This document shows positions 7,972-16,963 of a stretch of DNA of 64,000 nucleotides, in pieces. Every line of letters begins with the position of its first letter. Positions within the stretch are counted from its first letter, which is position 1. Below the pieces are notes generated by a model that worked only from the letters and a program-made list of their open reading frames with translations, was not told where the DNA came from and ran no database searches. The position numbers and the translations under genes were made by a program. The stretch spans positions 124,001 through 188,000 of the forward strand of contig NZ_JASISW010000009.1 of assembly GCF_030063335.1 (NCBI RefSeq). The letters run 5' to 3'. The DNA comes from Rhodococcus sp. G-MC3. GTDB lineage: Bacteria; Actinomycetota; Actinomycetes; Mycobacteriales; Mycobacteriaceae.

Positions 7972-8840
7972 CCGACGATAGAGAAATCGACGTCGTTACC
8001 TACGACGTTCGCGGCGGCGTTGCCACGGTGACCATGAACCGACCAGATTTTCGCAACGCTCAGAATTCCGCGATGACGTACGCGCTCGACCGAGCGTTCA
8101 CCGACGCCGTCGAGGACGACGACGTGAAGGTCATTCTCCTTGCGGGTGCCGGCAAACATTTCTCGGCGGGCCACGACATCGGAACACCGGGTCGCGACGT
8201 CGACGAGCATTTCGAGAACAGAGCCGTTCTGTGGTGGGATCATGTTCGCAAGACCGGTGGAGATCAGCGATTCGCCAGGGAGATGGAGGTCTACCTGGGA
8301 ATGTGCCGACGTTGGCGTGAGATACCCAAACCGACCATCGCCGTCGTCCAAGGCGCGTGTATTGCGGGCGGCCTCATGTTGTCCTGGGTGTGCGACATGA
8401 TCGTGGCGAGTGACGACGCGTTCTTCTCCGATCCCGTTGTCCGGATGGGGATTCCCGGTGTCGAATACTTTGCGCATCCGTGGGTACTCGGGCCGCGCCG
8501 CGCCAAGGAAATTTTGTTCACCGGCCAACGTTTCACCGCTGCGCAGGCGCTCGATTGGGGAATGATCAATCGCGTTGTGCCACGATCGGACTTGAAAACC
8601 GAAGCAAGGGCGATGGCCGAGCAGATCGCCGAGATGCCAGGCTTCGGACTCGCGTTGACCAAGAAGGCAGTCAATCAATGCGAAGACGTGATGGGTCTAC
8701 GAACAGGAATGGACTCGGTGTTCGGGCTTCATCACTTCGCCCACTCTCACAATGCCGAGGTGTCTGCGGACTCCCTCGGCGGGATGAACGCCAGATCCAT
8801 GAAGAACTCGGCGGCTGCGCCGGTCCACCGGGCTGAGTGA
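7968..8840 (+). CDS. Enoyl-CoA hydratase/crotonase inside the KstR2 operon
   Basis: The 290-aa crotonase has oxyanion-hole segments GAGKHFSAGHDIG (near 64) and VQGACIAGGLMLSWVCDMIV (near 128). The middle is longer than usual, with an insert of about 30 residues (DEHFENRAVLWWDHVRK) between them. It is coupled to fadD3 by ATGA and followed 7 bp later by fadE31. The M. tuberculosis fadD3-fadE31 neighbourhood, as I know it, has no crotonase here. It could hydrate the enoyl-CoA made by FadE30; the substrate is inference. Confidence 0.82.
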   Translation: MTDDREIDVVTYDVRGGVATVTMNRPDFRNAQNSAMTYALDRAFTDAVEDDDVKVILLAGAGKHFSAGHDIGTPGRDVDEHFENRAVLWWDHVRKTGGDQRFAREMEVYLGMCRRWREIPKPTIAVVQGACIAGGLMLSWVCDMIVASDDAFFSDPVVRMGIPGVEYFAHPWVLGPRRAKEILFTGQRFTAAQALDWGMINRVVPRSDLKTEARAMAEQIAEMPGFGLALTKKAVNQCEDVMGLRTGMDSVFGLHHFAHSHNAEVSADSLGGMNARSMKNSAAAPVHRAE

Positions 8841-8847
8841 GGAGAAG

Positions 8848-9987
8848 ATGAATCTTGATCTCGGCGCGGATGTAGAGGCGTTCCGCGACGATGCGCGCGC
8901 GTTTCTCCGCGCGAACGTGCCAGCGACGGCGTTGCCTTCTCTCGATACTTCAGTCGGCTTCGAGGCGCATCGCCAGTGGGAAATGCTGCTCGCCGAGAAC
9001 CGCTACTCGGTGGTGTCGTGGCCCGACGAGTTCGGCGGACGCGGGGCGACGATGCTCGAATGGGTTGTGTTCGAGGAGGAGTACTACGCGGCGGGTGCCC
9101 CGGCTCGGGTGAGCCAGAACGGCATCTTTCTTCTGGCGCCGACACTGTTCGCGCACGGAACCGACGAACAACTTGCTCGTATCCTCCCCCGGATGGCCAG
9201 CGCCGAGGACATCTGGGCGCAGGCGTGGTCCGAACCGGAGGCCGGAAGCGATCTTGCCGGAATACGGTCCGCTGCCCGACGGGTCGACGGCGGCTGGATT
9301 CTCGACGGGCAGAAGACCTGGAGCTCGCGAGCAAGTTTTGCAGACTGGGCCTTCGGGTTGTTTCGTTCGGATTCCTCGGCCGAACGCCATCGAGGTCTCA
9401 CCTACTTCATGTTTTCGTTGAGCGCCGACGGTGTGACGGTGCGCCCGATCGCTCAGCTCGACGGCGAACCCGGGTTCGCAGAAATATTTCTCGATGAGGT
9501 CTTCGTCCCCGATTCCGACGTGATCGGCAGCGTCGGGGATGGTTGGCGGGTCGCGATGAGCACCTCGAGCAACGAACGAGGCATGTCTCTTCGCAGCCCT
9601 GGTCGATTTGTGACGGCGGCGGAAAAATTGGTATCACTGTTCAAAGAGTCCGCCGATCCGGCGGACACTGCACTGGCAGGTCGCGTCGTCGACGCCTGGA
9701 TCGCCGCTCAGGCCTATAGATTGCACACGTTCGGCACCGTCACCAGGCTCACCGAAGGCGGCGCTCTCGGTGCCGAATCCTCGGTAACCAAGGTGTTCTG
9801 GTCCGAACTCGACATCGCACTGCACGAGACGGCACTGGACATCTTGGGAAGCAGCGGTGAGCTGGCAGGTTCATGGACCGACAGTTATCTCTTCTCGCTG
9901 TCGGGACCGATCTATGCCGGCACCAACGAAATTCAACGCACGGTCATCGCCGAGCGGTTGCTGGGCCTACCGAAGGCGGACCGATGA
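8848..9987 (+). CDS. fadE31: FadE31-type acyl-CoA dehydrogenase
   Basis: A 379-aa acyl-CoA dehydrogenase preceded by GGAGAAG. It has QAWSEPEAGSDLAGI, then DGQKTWSS, and ends IYAGTNEIQRTVIAERLLG. Alanine replaces the usual glutamate of the EGT motif, as expected for one chain of a heteromeric steroid dehydrogenase. It is followed by two shorter, more divergent relatives, the arrangement of fadE31-fadE32-fadE33. The FadE number is assigned by order and family, not by alignment. Confidence 0.82.
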   Translation: MNLDLGADVEAFRDDARAFLRANVPATALPSLDTSVGFEAHRQWEMLLAENRYSVVSWPDEFGGRGATMLEWVVFEEEYYAAGAPARVSQNGIFLLAPTLFAHGTDEQLARILPRMASAEDIWAQAWSEPEAGSDLAGIRSAARRVDGGWILDGQKTWSSRASFADWAFGLFRSDSSAERHRGLTYFMFSLSADGVTVRPIAQLDGEPGFAEIFLDEVFVPDSDVIGSVGDGWRVAMSTSSNERGMSLRSPGRFVTAAEKLVSLFKESADPADTALAGRVVDAWIAAQAYRLHTFGTVTRLTEGGALGAESSVTKVFWSELDIALHETALDILGSSGELAGSWTDSYLFSLSGPIYAGTNEIQRTVIAERLLGLPKADR

Positions 9988-10994
9988 GATTCGCATTGGA
10001 CTCGTCCAGAGTCGATTTTGCGTCCAGCCTCGACTCGATGCTCCGCGATGCCGATGTACCAAAGGTCAGCCGAGCACTGGCTGCGGGCGACGTCGCCCCG
10101 ATCCGAACATTGTGGAAGTCGCTGTCGGACACCGGGATAACAGGTCTTCTCATCGGTGCAGAGTTCGATGGTTCCGATGCCGAACCTCTCGACATGGTGG
10201 TCGCGCTCGAGCGAATGGGGAAGTGGGCAGTGCCAGGCCCGGTCGTCGAATCTCTCGTCGCGGTGCCGTCGCTGCTTCGATGCGTCGACACGCACAATCC
10301 TGAGCGCCGCCGCACGTGGTTGCACGGACTGTGTTCGGGACAACTGATTGCCACGTTGGCGTTCGATCCTGCAATGCCTTTCGCCATCGACCCCGCCGTG
10401 GCGGACCTGGTTCTGAGCGTCTCGGCTGACGCAGTGTCCACGGCTTCGATCGTCTCCGTGCATGATTCGATCGATCCGACGCGCAAGGTCGGCGAGGTCG
10501 GCGTCGTTCACGACACAGCCGAGGACGCCACGGGGTTCACAGGCGATATTCGAGCGGCGCGAGCTGCAACCGAGCTTCTCGCTACACTGGGCATCGCGTC
10601 GCAGCTTCTCGGCGCGGGACAGGCAATGCTAGACAGCAGTGCCGAATACGTGACATCGCGTCGCCAGTTCGGGCGGGTGATCGGGTCGTTCCAGGCAGTG
10701 AAGCATCAGCTTGCCGATGTCATGATCGGACTCGAGCTCGCGCGTCCACTTCTGTACAACGCTGCGCTGTCGGTTGCTGCGGATTCCCCCACCTTGCAGC
10801 GCGATGTGTCTGCTGCCAAGATTGCGTGCGGCGACGCGGCGTATCGATCGAGCCGAGTTGCTTTGCAGGTACACGGCGCAATCGGCTACACGAGCGAATA
10901 TGATTTGTCGCTGTGGATCACCAAGGTTCGCGCACTCCAGTCCGCTTGGGGCACAGCGGCCGTTCATCGGCAACGTGTACTGGAGGCCCTGTGA
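9984..10994 (+). CDS. fadE32: FadE32-type acyl-CoA dehydrogenase subunit
   Basis: A 336-aa, shorter acyl-CoA dehydrogenase with a weakly conserved N-terminal half and a clear C-terminal four-helix domain: SRRQFGRVIGSFQAVKHQLAD (near 222) and QVHGAIGYTSEYDLSLW. The ATG at 9984 overlaps the fadE31 stop (ATGA); a longer upstream frame is only read-through. Chains of this type act as partner subunits with a larger FadE. It ends 16 bp before fadE33, within a short direct repeat (TGGAGGCCC, then GTGA). Confidence 0.8.
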   Translation: MRFALDSSRVDFASSLDSMLRDADVPKVSRALAAGDVAPIRTLWKSLSDTGITGLLIGAEFDGSDAEPLDMVVALERMGKWAVPGPVVESLVAVPSLLRCVDTHNPERRRTWLHGLCSGQLIATLAFDPAMPFAIDPAVADLVLSVSADAVSTASIVSVHDSIDPTRKVGEVGVVHDTAEDATGFTGDIRAARAATELLATLGIASQLLGAGQAMLDSSAEYVTSRRQFGRVIGSFQAVKHQLADVMIGLELARPLLYNAALSVAADSPTLQRDVSAAKIACGDAAYRSSRVALQVHGAIGYTSEYDLSLWITKVRALQSAWGTAAVHRQRVLEAL

Positions 10995-11010
10995 CCGCAT
11001 TGGAGGCCCG

Positions 11011-12153
11011 GTGAGTGTCCTCGACGGAGACCAGGAGATGCTCGCGGACTCGCTGCGCGCTCTGCTGAAGAAATATTCGCCGCCGGGGTCGGTCCGGTTG
11101 GCGATGGAGTCCCCAGACCGCTTCGATCGGCGGCTGTGGGCTGCCTTGTGCGAACAGATCGGTGCAGGAGGCATGTCCATTCCTGAGCAGCACGGCGGCG
11201 CTGGGGGCGGCTCTGTCGAGGCAATGATCGTTGCCGAGGAACTGGGCCGGGTGCTTACCCCCTCCCCTGCACTGGGCTCCTCCGGTATCGCTGCAGCGTT
11301 GATCCTCGAAAGCGACGACGTCGACGTCAGAAACAGGATTCTTCCCGCGATTGCATCAGGGCAATCGATAGTGTCCGTGTGCTCCGCGGCCCCCGACGGA
11401 GACTGGACCGGCGGTTCGGCATTGGTCGACGCCGTCTACAAGGACGGTTGGTCGCTCACCGGCCGCTCTCACTACGTCCTCGACGCTGCATCCGCCGACA
11501 CTTTTCTCGTGGCCGCATCCTCCGGCGAAGGCGTGCGGATATTCGAGGTATCGGCGCGATCACCCGCAGTCACGTGCTCGGACGGCGCAGCGATGGACCC
11601 GACGAGAGCCCTTTATACGGTGACATTCGACGACGCGTCGGGCGTACCGGTCCCCTTCGGCGATGCCGACACCGCACTGGACGACGCCGTGGACTGGGGA
11701 CGAATCCTACTGGCAGGCGAACAAGTAGGTGCGGCCGCGCAATGTCTGGAGTCGACGATCGAGTACTCGAAATCGCGAATCCAGTTCGGACGGCCGATCG
11801 GCAGTTTCCAGGCGTTGAAACACCGAATGGCAGACCTGCACGTGCTCGTCCGGACAGCCAGAGCGACAGCGTATTCGGCCGCTCGCGCGCACGATACCTC
11901 GACGCGCTGGCGTGACGAGGCGGCCATCGCGGCAGTGTATTGCTCCGAGGCATTCGCTGCGGTTGCTGCCGACTGCGTTCAACTACACGGCGGTATCGCG
12001 ATCACATGGGAACACGACATGCAGTTGTATTTCAAACGTGCGCACGCGAGTTCGCTGTTGTTCGGAAGCGCGAGCCGTCAGCTCGGACGACTCGAACATG
12101 CGGCAGGGTTGTTCGGCCCCGACCACCGCGCCCCCAACCAAGTGCTCGGGTAG
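11011..12153 (+). CDS. fadE33: FadE33-type acyl-CoA dehydrogenase subunit
   Basis: A 380-aa acyl-CoA dehydrogenase relative. Landmarks are SIPEQHGGAGGG (near 57), SRIQFGRPIGSFQALKHRMAD (near 256) and QLHGGIAITWEHDMQLYFKR at the C-terminus. It lacks an EGT-type glutamate, like its neighbours. GTG 11011 is used; GGAGG lies six bases upstream. It presumably forms a hetero-oligomer with FadE32. The kstR2 gene starts 6 bp after its stop, so the repressor is made from the same transcript. Confidence 0.8.
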   Translation: MSVLDGDQEMLADSLRALLKKYSPPGSVRLAMESPDRFDRRLWAALCEQIGAGGMSIPEQHGGAGGGSVEAMIVAEELGRVLTPSPALGSSGIAAALILESDDVDVRNRILPAIASGQSIVSVCSAAPDGDWTGGSALVDAVYKDGWSLTGRSHYVLDAASADTFLVAASSGEGVRIFEVSARSPAVTCSDGAAMDPTRALYTVTFDDASGVPVPFGDADTALDDAVDWGRILLAGEQVGAAAQCLESTIEYSKSRIQFGRPIGSFQALKHRMADLHVLVRTARATAYSAARAHDTSTRWRDEAAIAAVYCSEAFAAVAADCVQLHGGIAITWEHDMQLYFKRAHASSLLFGSASRQLGRLEHAAGLFGPDHRAPNQVLG

Positions 12154-12159
12154 TAGAAA

Positions 12160-12894
12160 GTGGATAATTCGGCAATGGCTGCATCACCGAAACGATCTCG
12201 AACGACGCCCTCGCCCGCCCGAAGCGGTGGCAGTCGAAGCGGCGCCCGATCGACCGAACAGAACGGCCAGGGGTCGGAGAGGCGCCAGGCACTGGTCGAA
12301 ATTGCAGCCGAGCTGTTCGCCGAGCGGGGTTTCAGATCTACGACGGTTCGCGAGATCGGCGACGCGGCCGGGGTGCTGTCCGGGAGCTTGTATCACCACT
12401 TCGACTCGAAAGAGACGATCATCGAGGAGATATTGTCCAGCTATCTGGACAACCTCATGGCGACCTACACAGACATCGTCGACCGGAAGCAAGTCCCGGT
12501 GGCCACGCTTCGAGATTTGATCACTGCAGCCTTCGTGTCACTCGGACCGCACCGCGCGGCGATCACCGTGATCCAGAACGAGCGTACTTACCTGTCGCAG
12601 TTCCCGCGGTTCGCGTATCTCACCACAGCGGAGGCCGACGTCCGGAGAATTTGGGTCAAAGTCATCGAGGACGGCATCTCGGAAGGGGCGTTCCGAGACG
12701 ACCTCGATCCGGTCATCGCGTATCGCTTTCTTCGTGACTCCGTGTGGGTGGCAGTTCGTTGGTTCGATCCCGCGGGCGCCTTGTCTGCCGAGCAGCTCGC
12801 GGATCAGTACCTGCGTCTGGTGATGGAGGGACTGCAGGCTCCCGGCAAGCCGAAGTCGACCCGTGGACCCAGAAAAACTGCTGCGCCGCGTTGA
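12160..12894 (+). CDS. kstR2: KstR2, TetR-family repressor of the HIP regulon
   Basis: The 244-aa TetR regulator has about 40 polar basic residues, then the HTH: ALVEIAAELFAERGFRSTTV, REIGDAAGVLSGSLYHHF and DSKETI. The C-terminal half (WVKVIEDGISEGAFR, FLRDSVWVAVRWFDPAG) matches the pattern I recall for KstR2, which senses HIP-CoA. GTG at 12160 or ATG at 12175 could be the start. It lies at the end of the operon it should control, whereas in M. tuberculosis it is located separately. Two operator-like sites were found, at 6397 and, less certainly, 2546. Confidence 0.85.
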   Translation: MDNSAMAASPKRSRTTPSPARSGGSRSGARSTEQNGQGSERRQALVEIAAELFAERGFRSTTVREIGDAAGVLSGSLYHHFDSKETIIEEILSSYLDNLMATYTDIVDRKQVPVATLRDLITAAFVSLGPHRAAITVIQNERTYLSQFPRFAYLTTAEADVRRIWVKVIEDGISEGAFRDDLDPVIAYRFLRDSVWVAVRWFDPAGALSAEQLADQYLRLVMEGLQAPGKPKSTRGPRKTAAPR

Positions 12895-12956
12895 CTCCTG
12901 TCGAATCAGGACGTGCATTTCTGCAACCACTGCGAGTTCATGCCAGCAAGCTCAGT

Positions 12957-13520
12957 TCAGCGAATCACATCGAAGATCTGCTTCTGGACACCGTTTCCAA
13001 ACGCCTCGTACTCCACCAGCCGGAGCGCGGTCGCGTCCTTGTCCGAGTCGCTGAACAGCCGCCTTCCTGCGCCGAGCAACAAAGGGAACGTCAGCAGGTG
13101 GTACCGGTCGACGAGACCGGCGTCGGCGAGACTTTTTCCAAGTGTGGCACTTCCGTGAACGGCAATCGGACCACCCTCGGTTTCCTTGAGAGCGGCGACA
13201 TCGTCGAGAGACCGTAGGACGGTGGCAGGCCAGCGAGCATCATCGGTTTCGAGAGACGTCGACACCACGTATCGCGGCATTGCGTTGTACCCGGCGAAAT
13301 CGTCCATCGTCGGCCACACCGATGCAAAGGCCTCGTAAGACGTCCGCCCGAGAAGCAGTGCAGCTGTTTCGTTCTGTTCGCGGCCCTTGATCTCGTACGC
13401 GGCGGCATCGAACTCCACATCTTTGAACGTCCAGCCGGCGTTGCGGTAGCCGGGCTCGCCACCTGGTCCTTCCATGACGCCGTCCATCGAGACAAAAGCG
13501 GTGACGATCAGAGTGCGCAC
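12957..13520 (-). CDS. Dihydrofolate reductase-fold protein (RibD C-terminal family)
   Basis: The 187-aa protein starts MRTLIVTAFVSMDGVMEGPGG, typical of YyaP/RibD C-terminal reductases. It continues with ALLLGRTSYEAF and VHGSATLGKSLADAGLVDRYHL, where the glycine-rich turn binds NADPH. GTG 13520 has AGGAGA seven bases upstream. The substrate is unknown; these proteins are common, often with no known partner. It stands alone, converging on kstR2. Confidence 0.8.
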   Translation of the reverse strand: MRTLIVTAFVSMDGVMEGPGGEPGYRNAGWTFKDVEFDAAAYEIKGREQNETAALLLGRTSYEAFASVWPTMDDFAGYNAMPRYVVSTSLETDDARWPATVLRSLDDVAALKETEGGPIAVHGSATLGKSLADAGLVDRYHLLTFPLLLGAGRRLFSDSDKDATALRLVEYEAFGNGVQKQIFDVIR

Positions 13521-13692
13521 GGCGGTTCTCCTAGCCGAAATGTGGTCATCGTTGCCGAGGATGTTACTGAATATCCCTCGAGGCGCAGATCACAGGCTAG
13601 TTTCGCTTCCCTACTGCCGGGTAACACCGCTTACGGTGCAGTCGCAGTATCCGACGCACTCATGGATGACCCACTCAACCGAAGGAGCGCAG

Positions 13693-14649
13693 ATGTCCAC
13701 ATCTACTCTGCTCGCACAGTTGCGGGCCGTACTACAGCTGACCAGCACGGAGATACAGGTTGCCGAGTCTCGCGTGATTCAAGCGCGTACGGAGGCAGTG
13801 CGCACCGAGCTGACGCAGAACGCGTCGAACGGTCGTGACCGAGCCGAGGCCATCGAGTCGACACTTCGCGACCTGGGTGGTCTCCCTGATGTCGTCGGAC
13901 CTCTCGTAGGACGGACGCTGGCGCTGTTCAAGACCCTCGCCGAGCAGGCCCAGCCGTTCGACGAGGCGTTGCTGGGAGATCTCGCACTCGAGCACCAACT
14001 GCTGAGCCGATCGAAGTACATCAAGGCCCTCGCCACCGAAGCGAGCGAACCTACCGCCGTAGCTCTGGCGGATCGGTTGATCACAGCCCATAGCGCGACA
14101 GTCGAGTGGCTGGAGACGGTTCTCGCCGAGGACGCACTCGGCGGGCCTGCTGCGCTGCGCCGCACTCCGTTGCAGGCTGCAGCGGGAAGTGCTGTCAAGA
14201 TCGTCAACGCCCCGGCGACGTGGTCGGCGCGAGGCCTGGATCGGGCTCTCGACGCTGCGCGGACCACACCGAACAGGTTGACTGAATTGCTCGGTCGCGG
14301 CGCACACGCGGGCGACGTCGCAGTCAAGACCCTCTCGGCGAGCCGCGACGCGGCTCTGGAAGCTGCCGAGGAGGTCACACGAGCGGAGGGGGCGGAGTCC
14401 GTCGCTGACGCTATTCACGCGGCACGCGAGGCCGGTGGGATCCTCGAACCCGAAGAACTTCCAGTCGACGATTACGACTCGCTGAACGTCTCCGAGTCGG
14501 TCGCGTCCATCAAAGACCTGACGGATCCCCGCGACGTCAGGGCCGTTCTGGCTTTCGAGGAAGCCAACAAGAACCGTCACGGGGTCGTCTCAGCCGCGCA
14601 GACACGGCTGGCAGCAATCGCGAAAGACGTCATCTCGTCAGGGAAGTAA
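13693..14649 (+). CDS. Helical ferritin-like domain protein, function unknown
   Basis: The 318-aa protein is almost entirely helical. Its first 150 residues resemble a ferritin-like four-helix bundle (RAVLQLTSTEIQVAESRVIQ, then ESTLRDLGGLPDVVGP and HQLLSRSKYIKALA). The second half is alanine- and acid-rich, ending in a short KNRHGVVSAAQTRL segment. ATG 13693 is preceded by GAAGGAG; an upstream in-frame start at 13474 would read through the promoter and is rejected. There is no signal peptide or clear metal site, and no partner nearby. Confidence 0.75.
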   Translation: MSTSTLLAQLRAVLQLTSTEIQVAESRVIQARTEAVRTELTQNASNGRDRAEAIESTLRDLGGLPDVVGPLVGRTLALFKTLAEQAQPFDEALLGDLALEHQLLSRSKYIKALATEASEPTAVALADRLITAHSATVEWLETVLAEDALGGPAALRRTPLQAAAGSAVKIVNAPATWSARGLDRALDAARTTPNRLTELLGRGAHAGDVAVKTLSASRDAALEAAEEVTRAEGAESVADAIHAAREAGGILEPEELPVDDYDSLNVSESVASIKDLTDPRDVRAVLAFEEANKNRHGVVSAAQTRLAAIAKDVISSGK

Positions 14650-14669
14650 GCAAACCAGCAGCCGCTCGG

Positions 14670-14685
14670 CCCGCCACAGTGCGGG
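14670..14685 (+). terminator. Possible weak terminator hairpin
   Basis: CCCGC and GCGGG form a 5-bp stem with a 6-base loop about 20 bp after the stop of the upstream gene. It has no T run. The signal is weak and could be chance. Confidence 0.3.
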
Positions 14686-14784
14686 TCGGGACCGGTGCTG
14701 TCCCAAGTTGAGATCAAGCACAACTAGGCGTGAATCACAGCGCTGCAATTGTTTTTGGATCGATTCGGAGGGTATTGCGGTGCG

Positions 14785-15987
14785 ATGACCAATGAATTCG
14801 CCACTTCGTTCGATGTGATCGTTGTCGGCGGCGGCAACGCCGGGGTGAGTACGGCGGCTCGCTTGATTCGCAGGGGCTACTCCGATGTAGCTGTAATCGA
14901 ACCTCAGCGGGTACACACCTACAGACCTTTGCTTTCGTATGTCGGCTCGGGTCAAGCCTCACTGCGCACCGCCGAACGCACACAGCGTTCGGTGACCCCC
15001 CGTCAGTGCCGCTGGATCGAAGAGTCAGCGACGTCGATCGATGTCGACGCGCGCATCGTCACCGCCTCCACTGGCCGCCGCTACCGATACCGCGACTTGG
15101 TACTCGGGACCGGCTTGGTTCCAGACCACGAGGCTTTGCATGGCATCGACGACGCCCTCGATTCGCCCGCTGTTGCCAGCAACTACGTCGATCGCGCAGA
15201 GAAGACATGGTCGCTCGTTCAGTCCATGCCCCACGGTGGTCACGCGATCTTCACCGTTCCGAGGTCTCCCGTCAGTTGCACCGGGACAACACTGAAGCCA
15301 TTGTTTCTCGCCGCCGCGCAATGGAAGCGCGACGGCAAACTCCCCGGCGTGAACATCACGTTGCTGGTGGATCGCCCACAGTTGATGGGAATACCGGATC
15401 TCGATTCGAGGTTGCTGACCCGCCTTCACGAACTGGGCGTTCGTGTTGTCGAACGAGCCGCCGTCACCTCGATACGCCCATCCGAGCGCAGACTCGTCGC
15501 GACTCACGACGACGGCACCACCGAAGAGTTCCACTATGCCTTTCTGCATCTCGTTCCGCCCTTTCGCGGCCAGAAATGGCTCGAGCGAACCGGTTTGACC
15601 GACGGCAGTTCGCACGGACTCGTGAACATCGACCCTCGAACCTTCCGGCACCGGGAGCACCCAGATCTCTGGGCCGTCGGCGACGGCGCCGCAGTGGAGA
15701 CCGATCCGTCGGGTGGCGCTTTGCGACAACAGGTTTCGATACTCGTCGACAACATTTCGGCTGCGAGAAAGGGTGACACGCTTACCGAGTACGACGGGTA
15801 TACGGTTGCGCCGATTCCACTCGATTCACACCGATTGATCGCAGCCGAGTTCGACAGGAGAGGGTCTCTCGTGTCGTCACTGCCATCGTTCCTCGATCCA
15901 CTGAAACCACGCCGCTCGGCATGGGCATTCGATCGTTACGTGTTGCCCCGGGTCTACTGGTATTCGATACTCCGCGGACGCCTCTGA
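14785..15987 (+). CDS. FAD-dependent pyridine nucleotide-disulfide oxidoreductase, SQR-like
   Basis: The 400-aa flavoprotein has the N-terminal FAD motif VIVVGGGNAGVSTAARL and the second FAD motif WAVGDGAAVETDPSGGALRQ near residue 305. It also has a cysteine in SPVSCTGTTLKPLF where sulfide:quinone oxidoreductases carry a redox cysteine. Only one such cysteine is obvious, so the enzyme may use another substrate. It is monocistronic. ATG 14785 is preferred over an upstream TTG at 14749. Confidence 0.75.
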   Translation: MTNEFATSFDVIVVGGGNAGVSTAARLIRRGYSDVAVIEPQRVHTYRPLLSYVGSGQASLRTAERTQRSVTPRQCRWIEESATSIDVDARIVTASTGRRYRYRDLVLGTGLVPDHEALHGIDDALDSPAVASNYVDRAEKTWSLVQSMPHGGHAIFTVPRSPVSCTGTTLKPLFLAAAQWKRDGKLPGVNITLLVDRPQLMGIPDLDSRLLTRLHELGVRVVERAAVTSIRPSERRLVATHDDGTTEEFHYAFLHLVPPFRGQKWLERTGLTDGSSHGLVNIDPRTFRHREHPDLWAVGDGAAVETDPSGGALRQQVSILVDNISAARKGDTLTEYDGYTVAPIPLDSHRLIAAEFDRRGSLVSSLPSFLDPLKPRRSAWAFDRYVLPRVYWYSILRGRL

Positions 15988-16044
15988 TCCCGACTCGCTC
16001 CAGGTTCTCGAACTCGTCGATACTTCCTCGAGTTCGCATTGGGC

Positions 16045-16788
16045 CTACCCCTCGGTCGAGACATACTCCCCTGCTGCGACGACGGGTTGCCTGAGGATTG
16101 TTCGAAGCTTGGACGGTTCGGTCCTACGGACGTCGTTCAAATAGATCTCATGATGCTGTCCGGTCATCCGCAGGCCCGACCTCGGAATGAATTCCTCGTG
16201 CATCTTCGCAAGGATTCCTGCCTCGTCGTCGTAGGGGCCGAGGTGAAGTGTTTGCACCGATTGCCCCTCGGAAAGGTCACTCAACCGAACGTCCTCGAGG
16301 CGTGACGGGATGGGCTTCTTCGCGGATGTGCATTTCTTTCCGATCGTGCCGACGGCCTCTTCGACCATCCCATGGTCGATCCAGTCGGGAACCATGATCA
16401 TCACGGTCCAGTGCCATCGAGACTTGTCGCGTTCGACCGTGAACGAATCCATGTCCTCGGCCCACCAGAGCGCTTCCAGCGGCATCACGACGTAATCCTT
16501 CTCCTGTTGCTGCTTGCTGGCGAACTTGAGCGTGTAGGCAATCGGAAACAGCGCTCCGAGCGCGTTCGTGTACGAGTCCGAGGTATTCGGATCGCCCGAC
16601 CCGTCCACCATCAGGTATTGAAGGTGTGGGACATCGACGATCTGGAATTCGCCGCTTCGCGCAGAGTATGCCGCGATGGTCTTCTTGAAATCCACTTTCG
16701 ACGCCCTTGGCTCCACGAACACAAATGTAGCGGGAGTCGTACCCACGAGATGCCACTCACGGGGATTGGCCGGGTGAATTTCGATCAC
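16045..16788 (-). CDS. GyrI-like small-molecule-binding domain protein
   Basis: Up to 247 aa. After about 30 residues it shows the GyrI-like pattern VDFKKTIAAYSARSGEFQIV, then LQYLMVDGSGDPNTSDSY, LEALWWAED and VQTLHLGPYDDEAGILAKMH. This stand-alone ligand-binding fold is related to the effector domains of MerR/AraC regulators, and many members hydrolyse or bind small lipophilic molecules. Relatives usually begin close to VDFKKT, so the GTG at 16695 is an alternative start giving about 216 aa. No partner gene is evident. Confidence 0.75.
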   Translation of the reverse strand: MIEIHPANPREWHLVGTTPATFVFVEPRASKVDFKKTIAAYSARSGEFQIVDVPHLQYLMVDGSGDPNTSDSYTNALGALFPIAYTLKFASKQQQEKDYVVMPLEALWWAEDMDSFTVERDKSRWHWTVMIMVPDWIDHGMVEEAVGTIGKKCTSAKKPIPSRLEDVRLSDLSEGQSVQTLHLGPYDDEAGILAKMHEEFIPRSGLRMTGQHHEIYLNDVRRTEPSKLRTILRQPVVAAGEYVSTEG

Positions 16789-16963
16789 GTGGAATCGGCA
16801 CGCAGAGGTGAGCGTCGACCCATGGCGTCGTAAGCGACTCAGCGTCGGTAGGAAAGGACACTTGCTTGACCGAGTGAGCTTGGTTCATCACCGGCACCTC
16901 ACGCATTGGGGGCTCGGCGACCAGGCCCTCCAACACCAATAGTGTGGGTATTCCCGGTCTTGA

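Noticed and set aside
10774-11010. N-terminal extension of FadE33
   Set aside because: It overlaps the end of fadE32 in another frame and lacks any dehydrogenase character.
13474-13692. N-terminal extension of the ferritin-like protein
   Set aside because: It starts inside the divergent reductase gene; a good ribosome site precedes ATG 13693.
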